Assembly (NCBI RefSeq): GCF_022581195.2
Contig: NC_061454.1
Location: 6,572,001-6,636,000, forward strand
Source of the DNA: Helicoverpa zea
Taxonomy: Eukaryota; Arthropoda; Insecta; Lepidoptera; Noctuidae
Reading direction: 5' to 3'
DNA: 64,000 nt
Position 1 is the first letter of the stretch. Each line of letters begins with the position of its first letter. Below are positions 36,701 to 51,700 of the stretch, one piece after another. Below the pieces are notes generated by a model, which saw only the letters and a program-made list of their open reading frames with translations, had not been told where the DNA came from and searched no databases. The position numbers were made by a program, and so were the translations under genes.

Positions 36701-39700
36701 TAGGATACGGAACTAACAACTTGTATATACCTGACTTAATCTTGGAACATTAATTGTTTATAGAAAGATATCGTCCACTTACTTTTAAGTCTGAATCGAC
36801 AGGACACTTACGAACACTCGGTGTCTAGCGATAGTGTTGTCTGTCACCCAAGAATAGTGAAGTATCGACGTATGTCTTACATAACTAATGAGTAAATGCA
36901 ATATGAACAAAGCAATTATTTTTTACGACACAGACGATAAAGACACATCATTTTTACTAGATTATTAAGAACTGTGAAATATTGCAAATTGCACCATAAT
37001 GCCGCAATCAAGTTTTAAGGCCGGTTTACCAAATGCTTCTAGTATTTATTCTATTCTAACACACAGTGCTCTACTAATTGTACATATTTTTTAGATAACC
37101 CAAAACGACAATTAGGTCGGGGTTCCATAAAGACGTTAAATGAACCAAAATTCCAATAATTCCCAAAATGTGACGCCGAACCTTACCGTCTTGTGATGAT
37201 TGAGATGAGTTTGATTTAATTCCGTCACATGACACACACGTCACAGAACATTCTTACCTAATTCACATACAACAAAAATTAAAACAAGACCAAAATAAAA
37301 TTGAAATAATGCATAAGACTCAGCATTTAATAAGCAAAATTAATTACATCTACATTGGTTGCATCATCAGTTGTTCCTTCGCAAGTGAACTCCCTACTGC
37401 TTTCATTAAATCATCGTGCAATCAGGGACCTCCCTAATGGCTATTGCATTCCTGTCGTAATCCTTCTTATGTCACATCGATACGTCGAGACATAACAACA
37501 TGTGATGACACTATCAGGAGGAAAGATATAGGACTCTCTTGACTGATAACACAGACTGAAAATCTACTTAAGCCGCAAGGATTACGTATCACAAACAGTA
37601 GTTAAACTGACTTAGATATCAAAGTTTGGGGAAAATTCTAAGATAAATAAGAACAAAAGCCTTGCAAATAATATGTGTGTATCTAGTTGAGCTCCTTGTG
37701 AAATAATTGGTGGGGGATGTAATGCCTATTTCTGTCAGAAAATAACGTAACTTTTGATGTTGGATTGTGCTGAACGAAATTTCGCTACACAGTTAACTAG
37801 TTTCGCTTCATAGCTAGCTAGTTTAAGCGACTACCTAGTTTAGTTACCGTTCGCAATTTTCGAGAACAGAAAGGAAAATATAGCTACAATCTTCATCCAA
37901 ATTATCTAGTAGCAGTAAATTTCCATGCTCGTAATGTACGTAAAGTAGATAGTTGGTAACTCGGAGACACGTAAGCTTAATAGTTCGCCTCACAATCGGA
38001 GCACGTGATGGCTCCTTAATTTTCCTCCTTCCGCTTTACATATTATTAAAGTCGTTGTCATCATGTGATCGTTTGATTGCTCCTGATCTAAGATCTCAAT
38101 CAAAATGTCGAAGCATCTTCGTATATTTGTGTTAGTCGTTGTTATCATTGAATCTGTGTGCGATCACTTTACGGTGCATTGAAATATGAACATTTCTTTA
38201 TTACTTCGGTCTAGAATAAATCACGAAAGAAAACTGTAAATCGCCGGCGATCTATTAGACTTTTATGTGTTTGTAATGAATTAAACATGGTCGGTTCCTG
38301 AACACTTCTAAGTCTTTCTTCATTTAGGTATATAATTAACGTAGGACAGAAGATTAATGTAACATTTATTTATTATCAATAAACGTATAAACAAACGACG
38401 TAGCTTAGGATGAACAAAGCAAAGAAACAAGGCTCATATCAAAAAGAATTTTGGAAGATGTTGATCAATTAATTTACGTATTTTAAATTAATTTAATTAT
38501 CGATAAGATTGACACTTTTAGAAGTAACATGCTAGTGCATGTCCTTCTACCAGGCATTGTAATAATATAAGCAGCGGTATTTTTCATGACCTAATCAATG
38601 AAGTACAGTTGACATTCAGAACGCGTTAGCCTATAGATAATGTACTGAGATTACGACTTAGAGGAAACAACTAGCTAGCCTCGGCATAACACTACAATTT
38701 ATTCCATGTAAAATTAAGGAAAACCTATGGAAACAATTAAAAAAACAGCAACAATGACTTCTTGTTATGGTACTCAAAATAGAGATTAAATCAGATTTTT
38801 ATAACTAGTTATTTTATTTGGCAAATGTCAAGAGCACCTGTTATTGCGTAGCTAGTACATAAGCATGTAATTTAAAAGCAACAGTTGTACACATTGTTTC
38901 ATAAAGAAGTCACATTCACGCCAAAAACCTACTAGACTGCCATTGATTGCATATCAATGTTGACTGCGTTGAATGTTAGAATTCAATTCTTGCAGTTATG
39001 GGCATACAGAAAACCCCTAAACACAGCGTAAAAAAATAAATGCCACAAAGTTTGATAGCAACGTTATCGTAGTCAAGTAACCATGTCGTCTAAAGTCCCT
39101 GTTCAGTAATATCGAGAGCGAGTTTAATATTTCATGAATACTTAGTAATTTCATTTGGCTCTCACTCAGGGAATTTCATATGTTCAAACGATGAGGGCGA
39201 CGCCCGTTATACGCCTCCTAATGTACCCTCGTAATATCACAAGACGAGATTATAAACGACGTAAATATGATTTTATGTGAATAGAATAATCTTAGAAACA
39301 TCAGAAGAACTCAATCTATGTAAATACGACAATAGAATATCACATGTTAACAGATTGGAAAAAGTTGTTACCACGTAATAACAAGCATCATGCGACGATA
39401 CAAGAAAACGAACCATTACACTATCAAGGGCCTGACTACTTGAAAATTATAGTCCGACTATGTAAATAATAGTCATATTTACCATAACAGCCATATTAAA
39501 CGCTAACGCAGCGCTGAGCTTCATTTCTATTGTTTACATGAGTTCTGTATAAAACCAATGGTAGCGGTGGAAATGCAGCAGTAGTGTCCAAGCTTCCATG
39601 TTTCCAACTCGTTTTCCGGGTGCTAATCGGCCACCATCTCGTGACAACACAGAATTAACACTAACCTCATAATCAGTGAAACAAAGACAATCCTTATATG

Positions 39701-42700
39701 ATGTATGGAACTGACGTAAGCTTCTGAGCGTCATTGTGAACTGATTGCCATATCAGAACGTGTGAAAGCAGGGTAGCAAGCACGTGTTCCCTAAAAAAGG
39801 TCGATTCCGAAGTGCAGACGTGAATTATTGTCGAGTGCCCTTAGTCGGGGCGATCACGTAGCCAGTCAGCTGACAGCCAAGATCCCGCCGCTGTGCCGCC
39901 GCGGCAGTCCGGCCCGTCCTCACCCGCGCTGAGCTCTCGTCTCGCCTGAGCCCTTATCGCCAAAGGTATGGCCTCGTAATTCGGAGATCACACCTGTCGA
40001 CTCACGCGAGATAGCATGCTATCAATCGTTTGGATCAAATGTTTATTGTGGCTGTTCATTATGTTTATTGTTATAAGTATATCTGTGATGTAATTTACGA
40101 TGTTCGCCGTTATATAGAAAAGCGTTTCGTAAAACATAATTTATTTTCAAGTTGTAGTACGTTGGATGACAATGTGCCCGACCAGCATATCCGTGAAAAC
40201 GGGTGGTATGTAGAACTTTTTTAAAATTTTGTATTTTATTCTGCATTTTGCGCCTTCTTTTCGTGAGTTAGTGATTGTGAATTATATTATTTTACGTAAC
40301 AATAGTGAATGTGAAATATAAGCGATTGTGTACCCGCCTTTCTTTAAAAGTTCGTTTCAGTGCATATGACTTAGTGTAAGTTTTCGCAATTCATTTCAAG
40401 CAAATATTTCCTTCGACTAAACAAAAACAACCTTCACCGTATCCGTAAAAGAAATACACATTCGTGTTTAGAAAGACTTTTAACTAAACCTATTATTTTT
40501 TCGTACTTCAGTAATTTATTTATTACATGATCAAAAATCTTTTTTATGTTGATAAGATCAGCTATAAACAATGTATTTTTTTACTTTTCATAACAACTAC
40601 TAAACAATATTTTAACTATACCATGAATTTAAACAAAACAAAGATTTAATGGTTATAGCTCTCAAATTGCATATACAAAATTTCCATAAGTATTGACATA
40701 AAATCTCTCGGAATGTGTCATAAAATGTAGTAGCCTACCGAGAAGGAAACTGTAAGTATACCTACATAACTTACTCGTTTACTAAGACTATTAAAATGTG
40801 TCTATATCATATTTATATACCTTAACATCTCAATGGATATTGTCATGTTTCATTTACAGAATTTATTTTCTTCATTAAAAAAAAGTCTATTATTGTGTTT
40901 AATAATAATTTACATAAGTACCCAAATAAAAATAATTGAAAATGAAGAACAAACTTAGTATGCAAATAAGCTTTGTATTATCTACTATCATGTTACAAGA
41001 ACTAATTTACAACGCTAAGTACTGTTAATGGTCATTATTATTATAATATCGGCACTATTAAATTGTCAATGGATTATTTTAATATATGGCCGTAGATGAT
41101 ATCTACACTATAATTCCTGGCATTTATTTTGATTGTTTTAAGGCTGTATTTATCGGTACAAGTAAAACAATGATAAGCAATATCACTATGTAAATTTATT
41201 TAGTCGATCAATAATTTCATGTTTGTAGCTATATGTAGTTTACCTCAAAGGTAGAATTCGTAAAAACATTTTCTTTAGTTTTATTAAGTAAAAGTAATTT
41301 TGAAATATTGCTTACATACTGAGGGTGATTTTTGACACCATCGGTACCATTTAACTCTAACGATAACCGAACCATATTCAACTGTCAAAGCGCCGATTCA
41401 ATCAATGGGCAGCAATTTCCCAGCTTATTATAGTTTAGTTGTCTTTAATAGAGCAACTAACCCTTCATAAATTTATTTTTACGTACTTATATATTATAGT
41501 AAAAAAACTTTCATTGTCGATGCAACCATCCTTAAACGTTCTACAAATGACATAACCATAACTTCGATACAATCGCCAAGTGTAGGCGGATACAAACTCA
41601 CTTAGCATTCAAAGTTAAGTCACGCGGCATAAGTTATCATAATTTTAATAAAATTAACATTGATGAGTTAATAGGAAAAACACTACTCGTGGATTATTAG
41701 CAAGACATTATAAGAAAATTGACATATTAGATATTACATTAAACGTCACTTTAGATTCTTGCCATAAAGGTAAGTCATTTTACTGAGCTTTATATTCCAG
41801 TACATAACATAATTAAAGCAGCCTTATTTATAAGCTTGCTGAAGTCCATTGAATTTAACTTGATGCCTGAAGTCTCTATGTTTTTCTTGCCTCATTAAAT
41901 ACTTTAAAATAAAAGCAGTCTCCCAAATAAGTGGACAGTCATATGTCGCCGGCATTTGATAACGTCACATGGATAGTTTAAATACGTCAGGAAAGGCAGT
42001 GACGTTTCGCATACGTCGGTAACGTAATCAATAGGTCCAACGGGATTAAGTCTATGCGTCTGTCGACCCATACGTTAAAGCTAAGCAGAGACGGATAGTG
42101 ATTCGAATCCCAATTCCAGTCGGTAATTTTCACCACTTCATAAAAAACAATTGAACGTATAGTATTGCCTACTGATTATACGAAAAGACGAATTTGTCTA
42201 GACTGCAAGTTATTTTAATATACATGTGTGACAACATAGCATTTAGTGGTAAACTTTATTGGACTTTTTTCAAAAAAACTTCTTGTACCTTACTGATTAT
42301 AGTCAAATACCGATTGACAGCCCGCGCAAACTGCAAACTTTTAATCGGCCGATAGTTTAACTGGGTCCAAAAATCAGGTGAATGGCAGTGCACATACCTA
42401 TTCCAAAGATCAGGTTTTCGCCCGGGATAAAATCGACTGAAAAGTTTCTTAGGGTTCACTTTACCTTCAAAATAACCTGTCAGCTAGCCATCTTCCCAAA
42501 CTTTGGTAAACAGTATTTTCTACAATGTGCCGGGGCTCTAAATAAATATTCTGAATAATAAATACAAATATAACAAACCCCATGAAACAATTTTATACTC
42601 AATATTTCATAAGTCTAAATGATATTACCTTGGCTCGGCCGTCATACAAAGTTACGTATCTCTAAACGGAATAGGAATATTAATTACAAAGGAAAAGTAC

Positions 42701-45700
42701 AAACGTGTCGTCTGTTTCTCATTACTGTCTGCTGAGACTAAACAATGTATGTCTCATGTCACTGGATATCGTCAGAAAATCTAATCGGGATGGTAAGAAC
42801 TGTAATCCCTGATAACGCTGGTCAAATTCATAGACCCTTTTCCGGGCAAAGGCAATCAGCTACAGTTTCTATTAGAGTTTTAGATTACGTTATTTCAGGT
42901 ATTTCCTGTGTACGCTCTTACATTGTATTTTCCCTTAATGAGAAATAAATAACCTATCCCTAAAATCAAAGATTGCACACACTGTCGCATATAATCTCCA
43001 GTTACTGATTCAATATTACCTAAAATATAACAATTGATAAAATTAATTAATTCTCGCTAAGTTAACCCTTGTATTAGTAACGACACTAATTAATTATTAA
43101 AGATATATAAATAATACTGATTAATGACATATCTTACCATTCAAACATACGAAACATCCTTTACCTGCTTTCAAATAACTTAACCCGTAAGAAGGTCGTT
43201 GCAGGAGTCACCTCGACCTCATTCCATACGCAAATTATCGACGATAATGTTGGTTATACACAAATATAATATTCAAACCCTAAATAATATGTATTGCAAA
43301 TAAATTGACACATGTTTGTGAGGTCGTATTGTTAAATTGTTAACGTTACTGTGATCCAATTGGCATGGATAGGACGAAGCGGGCCAGTGCAACGACCAAG
43401 TGGCTGGTCGTCAGTGTCCCCGCGTAGTAGTGTGATCACATAGCTACTCGACAGGACGCGCCACCGGCCTCATGGCAATCGTCACGTTCAATTAATTGTT
43501 GCTCATCAGACTCTATGAATATCTCGAACTGAAAGTAGTTCGCCCTAGTGACAGTGAAACTAATCAAGCATCACAATGGTCTGTATTATTTTGTCTATTG
43601 CGCTCCGTTTTGTGATTTTTACACTATCTATGTATTGTGGTTCGTGGAACGGGACGTTCAATCGGGACTCGCACGCATAAATGTGAAGGCAAATTAAAAC
43701 AAATTGATGTACCGTACTGTAAATGTTCTGTTATTGGTGTGTGAAGTGTAAACAACTTCCAAAGACAATCATTTACGCTATGTTTTGTTTTTAACAATAT
43801 AAGAAGTAGTGCGTACTTATGTCAAAATAATGGAAAATAACTGATTCTGAGGAAGTTCTTGACATTTAGCACACCAGTTCGTACACAGGCTTGGATAATC
43901 AAATAAAAAAAGATCCCAGGAAGAAAACATCCACAATTAATTGAACCTTTGAGACATCACTTTTTGTGGCGGGAACACTAATTTCGGTCCATAATCTCGC
44001 ACTTACTTTTCTGTACACTCTCCACTTTAAATGTGATAATTTAAGAATCCAAATAAATAAATAAATAGATAAGTAGATAAAACTTTTATTAAATGAATGT
44101 TAACTTCAAAACACGTGACAATAAAATCACATTGTTTCCATTACTTTTCATTTAAAAGCCGTTTCATGCGGCACCAAATCACAACAAATATCCGTAGATT
44201 CTAAATTGAGTGGAAGTAATACGTCCGCGAGGTTTATTTTCAATCCAATCTAGTATACAAAGCTTTTATCACATTGGAACCTGACACAGTGCACTCTCTT
44301 GAGTGTATTTCACGTTTCACAGTGTTTGTCATAAATCTCTTATGGGACACTATACATAGAATCTTATTTCTTAACATATCTCTTAACTCACTTGACCTAT
44401 TATCAGACTTAACTATCTAAATTCTATGAAAAATAACCAGCTAACTAATGCTTAATTATCTACCGGAATAAATGATGATTCGCAAAATCCGAATTTTCCT
44501 TTCATAGAATGAAGTGTAAAACAATATTAAGTATTTTGATATTAAGATTGCTAGACATTTGGGCAAAATCTTATGCGTGACAATTCGACCGAAAATGGAT
44601 CGCGTCTGACAAGAAACACCCAATTACTCTTCTTTTAAAGAGTCTAAATCATAATTGTTTTGATTAGGTTCCAACGTTTGCAGTTACAATGAAGTAAACT
44701 GGACTTTTCTTTAAATTGTTCATGACAGCATTTTTGCTTTGCTGTGATTGTTTTCTAAATATTCGATTCTGCTTCAAGGCTTCTCGATAAAACAACAAAA
44801 TGTTTAATCAAGGAATAAAACAATAAGTGTACATAAGAATACATTTATTTTCACAGTTTTCCCCAAAGTAAAACATTGTTCTTATTTGAACCTGGAGAAA
44901 ATAACAAATATGGCTGATTGGTATACTTAGGCAGTAAATATGAGTTTATCATAGGTCAAAACAATCGATTGTTAAATTGTGTTATAATGTTATTATTTAT
45001 CGACTTATTTGAATCCGTAAACAATGGAGAACAATGCTTTTAAAAATAGTTTATAGAGAACGCCTCATTTGTCTATTCATTTGTTTTTATTCAAAATATT
45101 GTTGAGAACTAATGCAATTTATTCTGATCACGGGGTCAATGACTGCGACAGTTAATTTAGAAGCAATTAGTATTTAGGTGTCATTGTAACTTATCAAAGC
45201 CTAAGTATTTGCTAAATAATTCCATTCTCTAATAGGTGTGGATCATATCGTTTTCGTCCATAATTTCAAATATAGGTACCTTTGTACTATATTTCTTTAG
45301 ACCAGTGAATAGCTTAGATATAATTATCTCATTTTATTGGCACTAGTTACATCTGCACTGGGCATATTTTTATTTGTTTTTGTCGCCTAATCCTAAATAA
45401 CGATTGGCAGGTGAGATAGCAAAAACCGTAAATTTTATACGTGACATAAATAATCTATAATATCATCGTTGTTAAATAGTTACACGAACTGATTAGGTGC
45501 TTAAACCATAGGTATATCTAAAATATCAAGTCATAACAATAAAGTTGTTGATTGTTCAATTATAGCCCAATATTTGATATCTTAATACTAATTATCGACA
45601 GAAGCAAGCACTTTACTCGCTCATTATCATATTATTAGAGCAATACAAATAAAACTTTAGTACTAAACAAATATGATGATTATACGCTTAACAGATTAGC

Positions 45701-48700
45701 GGACAGGCATTGCTGTTTCACTTAAAACAATTAATTTTAATGGACACTTAGTACAACGGTACATTTCTAATACTTATTTATTGAATATATTTATATTTGT
45801 CATTGTTGGTCGTTTGTGTACTGTTCGTGATGATAGAGTTATCCTGTGCCCTCAAGCCGACGCAGTGCTAATCATTTTGATGACTCGGTAAACACGGGGG
45901 GACTCAGACCTTTATTTACGGCCTTCTGTCACATGAAAGACATTAGTACCACGTATAATGCTCACATTGACACTATCAATACACAATGGTTTCTTTTCAG
46001 AGGATATCGTTGTGAAAACATATTTGTAGTATATTTGTAGATTGTTGCTAAATACAGAGCGATAGAACTTTAACTTAATATTTTTTAACATACCACCATA
46101 TTTTCCCGCCTTCCTCGATAAATGGGACATATATTTAAAACTGTTTTTTTTTAATAATAATTGGTATTGTAGTCACTGGGAACAGAGCAAAAAACACAAT
46201 CAAAACGTCGTTACTTTTTATAACATAGTATGGTCTAGATTCCGGAAATCTCAGATTTGAAGAAATTATTAGAAGAATAATCGGGCTATTCGGAGGTTTT
46301 TATCCCATACAGGATTCTTAGGTACTGAAAGTTAAAACGAGTTCACGATCGATTTAATTATTTATAGATCGCCTGTAGGTATAAAACTCATGAAGCACTT
46401 TTATGTTAAACACAGTTTGTCAAATTCTGCCTTCAAGCAGTGAAAACTTAATTATAACTCTGTACACTTAACAATTCCGAACAATGTAATTTATGTTTTC
46501 AATTTGTTTTGATTTTAAAATCAGTCCAATACTTGCGACTCGTGCAAAAATGGATAACTGCCGTTGTTAGCGTGTTACCATGTCATCTATACATATAATA
46601 AATCTGTAAAAAAACTGTGTCTGTACATTGAATATATTAAAAAAATTATAATTGGGTGGGGTTTAGAAACAGTAATGGAGCACAAATCCAAAAAAAAAAT
46701 TCTGTCTGTATGTCTGTATGTCTGTATGTCTGTTTGTTTGTACACGCTAATCTTCCGAACTACTGAACGGATTTCAATGATTTTTTCTTTGTTGTATCAG
46801 TATTAAGCCTGGTCAACATATAGGCTATAATTTATCTTCGAAACTTGAAGACCTGATGCAGAACTCCAACAGACCAATAAAACTATAAGAGATACAAATA
46901 TGGTGCCGTGGCAAAATTTGTTTCATTTGATGAGCATTTTCAGCTGAGATAATAAATTTTAAGATCTGGAACACCTGATGTGGAACCCCAAGAGCCCAGC
47001 TTCTCTGTACCATATACAGGTATGACGTTTTAGCAAAAGTTGTTCAATTTGATAAGCACTTTCTATTGACTTATACAAATTGAAGATCTAAAACATCTGA
47101 TGTGGAACTCCAGGGGCCCAGCTAGACTATAGCATATAGAGGTATGACGTTTTAGCAAAAGTTGTTCAATCTGATAAGCACTCTCTGTTGACTTATAAAA
47201 ATTGAAGATGTAAAACACCTGATGTGGAACTCCAGGAGCCCTGCTAGACTATATGAAGCATATGAAGATAAGACGTTTTAACAAAAGTGGTTCAATCTGA
47301 TAAGCACTCTCTATTGGCGCATTTTTCTTTTCTCTCTCACACAAACACATAATAACGAAGATACAACAACGCTTGAATTTCGTGTTAAGTCACTGCTTAG
47401 TACAAATTTTACATACCTAGACGTGGCGTCACGAGCCCCCACTTTCTAACTTTGTTGCGTTATATCTCATTATTATTTTGTATGTCTCTTCCAGACCTCG
47501 GGACTACAGAGTTCCGAATTTTTGGGAGGCAAACGTGGGGCCGAAGCCAACACGCTGAAGTCCTTTTGAGACAACTTTAATGAAATGGTGACACAAAACC
47601 GACGATTATCCCTTTATACACTATAGAAATGAATCCAAGGACAATCCCCGGTTCTGTGCTAAACTATTGCTAACTATGGAGGAAAACTACTTGGGCTATT
47701 GTGATGGGATGTTAGTGGATGACAATGTATTAGGTACATGTAAAAACGGCAGGTGGAGACTCGCCACCTCACTTACTGGGCCCCCGGGAACCAGTCACTG
47801 AATAGCAACAAGAGGGCAACAGGGACATGAGCGGCTGAAGGGTGAGGATACCTCGGCGGACTTTAAACGCAGATTACGCGCTCCCTGTGCTTACCATGAG
47901 GCACCTACCCTCCGAGCAGGGCTACTAATCCTGCTCTAGCGACTCCACTCTGGGCGGCCAAGCCAAGGCGTGAGACCTACCCCCGTCATGGTTCACTCCG
48001 ACTGGCCGGAGATGGGGGACAGTATACACTCCCTGGAGAACTCAGTATATAAGCCCCGCGGGGTCGCTACTCCCCGTCATCAGCCTCAGATATCCTGCGG
48101 TGCCTATATCTCATTATTATTGTCGTTATTATCTCAAGAGCCTTTGTCCCAATTATGTTAGGGTCGACTTCCAGTCACGATGCAACTGAGTATCAGTGTT
48201 TTACAAGGAGCGACTGCCTATCTGACCTCCACAACCCGGTTACCCGCTCAACCCAACACCCCTTGGTAAGACTTACTGGCTTCTGACTACCCATAACGAC
48301 TGCCAAGAATGGAATGTTCAATGACAGTCGGAACCTACAGTTTAACATCCCCTCCAAATAACGGTCATTGGTATCCAAAATATACGTAGAAAGTACATAT
48401 GAACTTAGAAAAGTTGCATTGGCAGGCACTTGCCAGACAACAAATCAAAGACGCACGCTCATACTTAAGAGATTGGTTCTCTACCCACTAAACCACCACG
48501 AATTCCACTAAGTCACCACGACTTTGTCATCTATTTAATGTTTTTTTACGTAATATTTTTGCCACACACAACTTAAATGCGGACTAATTAGAATCACTAC
48601 TTTTATCCCTATGTTCACGTCTATTGCGACTATTCAGATCTTTGATTTTGCTGACCCCGTAGTCGCTGGCATAAGGGACAGGATCCGCGTACGAAGTCGC

Positions 48701-51700
48701 GGGCAGAAGCTAGTCCTAAATAAAAAAATCCTTGACAGGGAAATCATTTGAATTGTAAATACTTTCAGACTTACAGCATTTTCACACTAGCGGATTTTCG
48801 GATCGATTTTTCCGTTCGACACACTCGGAAAAATAAAACTTCAAGAATAACTTGAAGGCACAAATGATAACATCACACTTCATATCCAATCAGCTTAGGT
48901 AAAATATTAAAAAATCCTTTCATATTACGATTTTCCGCTCCAGTTGGAACTTCAATCTTAACGAGCAATTTAGCAATTCGGAAAAGGTCTTTGCAAACAA
49001 TCAATTATCATCAGCCCGTACTAAATCCATATTTAAAAAGGCTCGAAAGGTTTTTCTGATTAGGTGTTCTCACGATATGCACATATTTACCCGTTATTAA
49101 CCGACTTCATATTTTGTGAGTAATCATAAACATGCACAGTCAAACAAGACATCTTAACCTAGGCAAAGAAACAAGTAGGTAATATGTGTTCAATCAAACA
49201 TCAGTTAGGTATTAATTTCTGTTATTGTCACTTATAAGCTTACTTAAACTTTTTATACCAAACGAGTAGAAATATATTTAACGTATGTAATAAGTGTTCA
49301 TTACTAATTGATTTGTTTTATAAGAACGCAAATGAAAATAAAGATACTTTGTTTCGCTCAACGAAGTAAGCATTTTCTAACTCAAGAGTATTGGTAATGA
49401 CTTGAGTTTTATTTCAGACAATGACTGCAATATGTACACATTTACTGCTTCTTTTAATGAGCCATTAGCGAAAAAAGCACCTTTGTTTCTTTACAAATTG
49501 AACATCCTCAAAACTCATTACTTTTGTCTCGGCGTGAATGCAGCAACACGTCTCAATAATGTATATTTATCGTTTTAATATATGAGACAAAACATATTTT
49601 TTTATCTTTGTATTTATCATAAGCTGTCTAGATAGCCTACATTGATATTAACAAAAGGACAGGAAAATTTCTAAGATCAAGCCGTGCGTGGTAAGCTAAA
49701 GGCAGCTATCATGATCTTTGAAGCGTAAAATTTAAACGTTTCCGAAACTCTACAGCTCAACAATTTTTGTATATGACAAAAAATCTAAAGACTCGAGTTC
49801 TCATTGACTAAACCAACGTCCATTTATGTCTAAGGAAAATATCAAGCCTTCATTATGATTCATATTCAACACAGGAAACTCATAAATAATATTTTAAAAA
49901 ATTAAACGGAATACTTTGCCTTGTTGGCCTATAGCGTACCAAGGGCCACTCGCCATGCTCATGGCTAGTCCACAAAGGCCATTGTCCTTTACCTTTTAAT
50001 TAAGATCTCATAACACATACGTCACGAGTATGATTGGGTGAGCAATCTTTTTAATTGTTTGGAAGCGATAAGCGTTGCGAGAGCGCATGTCGACGCATAC
50101 GTTTGTATGGAACATGATTGGGAACTCGTGGTCGCCTTCTCGTGAGTGATCATGTGACTGTGATGAGACCACTTAAGCAAATAAACGCCGCTGCTGACAC
50201 CCGCCACTGTTGCTCCCGCCGACAATTAACTTAAGACACACTCACCTAAATAATTCAATGGGACAAGATTGAACCATGTTAACTTAATCTGCGCTAACAA
50301 CACTACTGTGGTAGTCATTCGCGAGATTTCATTGTACGAAGAAATGTGGATTTGCTAATCTGTCGACATTCAAGTTATAAAGAACATAATAGTATCATTT
50401 AACGTGTGTTATCATGCATCCATGTGACTTTAAGCAAATCTTGTAAAGTAAATATGGATATTTTAGGAAATGCTATTTACTCGACTAATGTTGGAAAGAT
50501 ACAGATTAATTTTGATTTGGATATTTCCTTGACAACAAGTACATGGGTATTATGATTGATCGTTACAGGAAAATATTTATCTCGGTATAGATTATCTGGA
50601 AACACTCATATATTTGATTTAACAGCTAAAGGTACACTCAAGTATAAAAATAAGTACACAGATGGCAAAGTTCAAAATCAACTTATTATCGTTAAAAGTC
50701 TAAATAAACTTTCACGGCATGCGATGAATGATAATGTGTGAACAATAATCTATGTCTAATTATAATTCCATTGAACTGTCTGTTTATATTGAAGAAAAAA
50801 ACATAAGTTTTATTGTTCTGCCTAGTTTTGTGATCGCAAAGCTTCAAAGTTTATTAGAATGTGTAATATGATGGCCTTGAAATCATGCGCTAATCTAATC
50901 TGAATAAATATACTATTCCCACTAAAATATATTTGTCGGGATAGATTGCAGAACACGTTCATAATTTTTCACACACAATGATTTCTTTTGTGGACTTGAA
51001 TAGATATACGCATATCAAGAAATTAGATTTATTATACTTAGTTGTTAATATCATATTTGATTAGGTTTTTAGGTGACAGTATATTATAATATAATTTACA
51101 GTAACATTATCTCAACATCAACCAGAATTTTAATCTCAAAATTTTCATCAAGTACGCCTGTCATTTTTATACACAACTGTACTCGTTGACTATTGATATT
51201 GATATCATTTCTATGTTGACTGTAACTCACATGATTACTATCTTATGAGATCTCATTCCTGAAGGTTATGTTGAAGGTGTTTTTATTTACTTTTTTTATT
51301 TTCATTATCAATATTTTGAAGCAGGTCAATACTCTAATACTTAATTCGGATCCGGTTTTACCTATCAGTTAACTTGAACGGTAATGTTTGCGTAAAAAAT
51401 ACCCACTGAACTAATTAAATACGAAACCTTGCAACGTATAAGAATAATTAAACTGTTTATACTTAATGGCACGGTAAATAGAAATGTTCCTATCGTAACT
51501 GCAGTAGCCTGACAATTGCAAATATAGAGCAGCTTGACCAAATGCACTTTTTATTTACACACCATTTTGCTTATCTTCACCGATAACCAACAATCAATAT
51601 TATTACGCTTTTCGCTATTTTAGTGTTTGAAAGTTTCAAACCATTTTTTGCATCTCCTAACGTCTAAATGCGGAATATCTCTTAACATAGACAGCAACTA

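Noticed and set aside
42060..42135. tRNA-like B-box gattcgaatcc
   Set aside because: One mismatch to the B-box, no convincing A-box or cloverleaf; at most an old SINE fragment.
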